Assembly (NCBI GenBank): GCA_028698535.1 | Contig: JAQVDA010000050.1 | Location: 1 to 5,632, forward strand | Source: Bacilli bacterium | GTDB lineage: Bacteria; Bacillota_I; Bacilli_A; RF39; UBA660 | Length of the DNA stretch: 5,632 bases | Reading direction: 5' to 3' | Part shown: in pieces, positions 5,213 to 5,632 of the stretch | Layout of the letters: the number at the start of each line of letters is the position of its first letter | Numbering within the stretch: the first letter of the stretch is position 1 | Notes under the pieces: generated by a model | Databases searched by the model: none | What the model saw: only the letters and a program-made list of their open reading frames with translations | What the model was told of the DNA's origin: nothing | Made by a program: the position numbers and the translations under genes

Positions 5213-5584
5213 ATGGCAAAGTTAACTAAAGAAACATTTATTAATTCATTAAAGGAAATGACCATGTTGGAAATTAAAGAACTGGTTGATGGCTTGAAAG
5301 AGGAGTTTGGTGTTGATCCAAGTGCGGCCTTAGTAGCGGCTGCACCAGTAACCGAAGAGAAGACAGATGAAGGGCCTACAAAAGTTGATGTGGTTTTAGA
5401 AGCCACCGGGCCTAATAAAATTCAAGTTATTAAGTTAATTAGAGATGTTTCGGGATTAGGGTTAAAAGAAGCTAAAGATATTGCTGATAATGGTGGCAAC
5501 ATTAAAGAAGGCTTATCAAGTGATGAGGCGGACAAACTAAAAGCCCAATTTGAAGAAGTTGGGGCCACAGTACAATTTAAGTGA
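5213..5584 (+). CDS. rplL: 50S ribosomal protein L7/L12
   Basis: L7/L12 forms the flexible stalk dimers that recruit and activate elongation factors. The product has 123 residues, the usual size: an N-terminal dimerisation and L10-binding part (1 to about 32), an Ala/Pro-rich hinge (about 36-55), and a C-terminal factor-binding domain with TGPNKIQVIKLIRDVSGLGLKEAKD (65-89), which keeps the conserved basic residues. The loop after it reads ADNGGNIKEG where most relatives have a proline-containing sequence before KEG. The start is ATG 5213, with AGGAGG at 5201-5206 six bases upstream. The 40-base gap after rplJ has no terminator, so both genes share one message. It ends with TGA 5582-5584. Confidence 0.98.
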   Translation: MAKLTKETFINSLKEMTMLEIKELVDGLKEEFGVDPSAALVAAAPVTEEKTDEGPTKVDVVLEATGPNKIQVIKLIRDVSGLGLKEAKDIADNGGNIKEGLSSDEADKLKAQFEEVGATVQFK

Positions 5585-5595
5585 TATTAAAATTG

Positions 5596-5630
5596 AGCCT
5601 ATATGATATAAGTATAGGTTTTGTGCTTTT
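5596..5630 (+). terminator. Candidate terminator or attenuator after rplL
   Basis: CCTATA (5598-5603) pairs with TATAGG (5613-5618). G-T and A-T pairs lengthen the stem at both ends to about nine pairs, around a loop of about seven bases (5605-5611). TTTTGTGCTTTT follows. The stem is AT-rich and the T-tract is broken, so termination may be partial, which fits a site before rpoB (expected next, outside the window). Confidence 0.6.
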
Positions 5631-5632
5631 GA

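Noticed and set aside
1..5632. Novel defence system, mobile element or CRISPR array
   Set aside because: All genes are recognisable housekeeping genes on one strand with no direct-repeat arrays, transposase, integrase or attachment-like repeats.

Overview
The window is a housekeeping segment of an AT-rich, low-GC Gram-positive-type genome (Bacillota or a close relative). It holds the cysS-to-rplL part of the classic translation and transcription cluster that precedes rpoB. Every gene reads on the + strand. The order is cysS (3' part), a membrane zinc metallopeptidase, a SigH-like sigma factor, secE, nusG, rplK, rplA, rplJ and rplL. Tryptophan is encoded by TGG at the conserved sites (CysRS, SecE, NusG, L1), and nusG and rplL end with TGA, so the standard bacterial code (11) applies and a Mycoplasma-type TGA=Trp code is unlikely. 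The SigH family, the Bacillus-like gene order and the Bacillus-type L10 leader point to Bacilli, Erysipelotrichia or a code-11 Mollicutes-related lineage; I cannot place it more precisely.

Layout: positions 1-680 are the C-terminal half of cysteinyl-tRNA synthetase. At 684-1373, tightly coupled to cysS, is a YugP-type membrane metallopeptidase. In Bacillus this interval carries mrnC, rlmB and yacP/rae1. A 282-base AT-rich spacer with two candidate promoters precedes the sigma factor (1656-2282). A weak hairpin with a T-tract separates sigH from a small GTG-started secE (2358-2534), which is followed closely by nusG (2545-3075). The rpmG gene usually found between sigH and secE is absent. A modest promoter candidate precedes rplK (3152-3760), whose product has an unusual acidic, helix-prone tail of about 60 residues. 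Between rplK and rplA lies a hairpin resembling the L1 site of 23S rRNA, and rplA follows at 3813-4511.

The best regulatory signal is at the end of rplA. A sigma-A-type promoter with perfect consensus boxes and 17-base spacing starts inside the last rplA codons and fires into a clear L10(L12)-type leader (about 4545-4603). This is followed by a strong hairpin with a U-rich tail (4618-4653), then rplJ and rplL. A candidate terminator closes the window after rplL.

How the parts work together: L11, L10 and L7/L12 form the ribosomal stalk base and stalk, and L1 forms the opposite stalk. SecE and NusG serve protein export and transcription elongation. The two leader-type RNA elements would let L1 and the L10-L12 complex limit their own synthesis. 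I see no mobile element, CRISPR array, tRNA or rRNA gene, and no undescribed multi-gene system. The oddities are the L11 tail, the changed L11 antibiotic-site loop, the synteny changes around sigH and the regulatory architecture.
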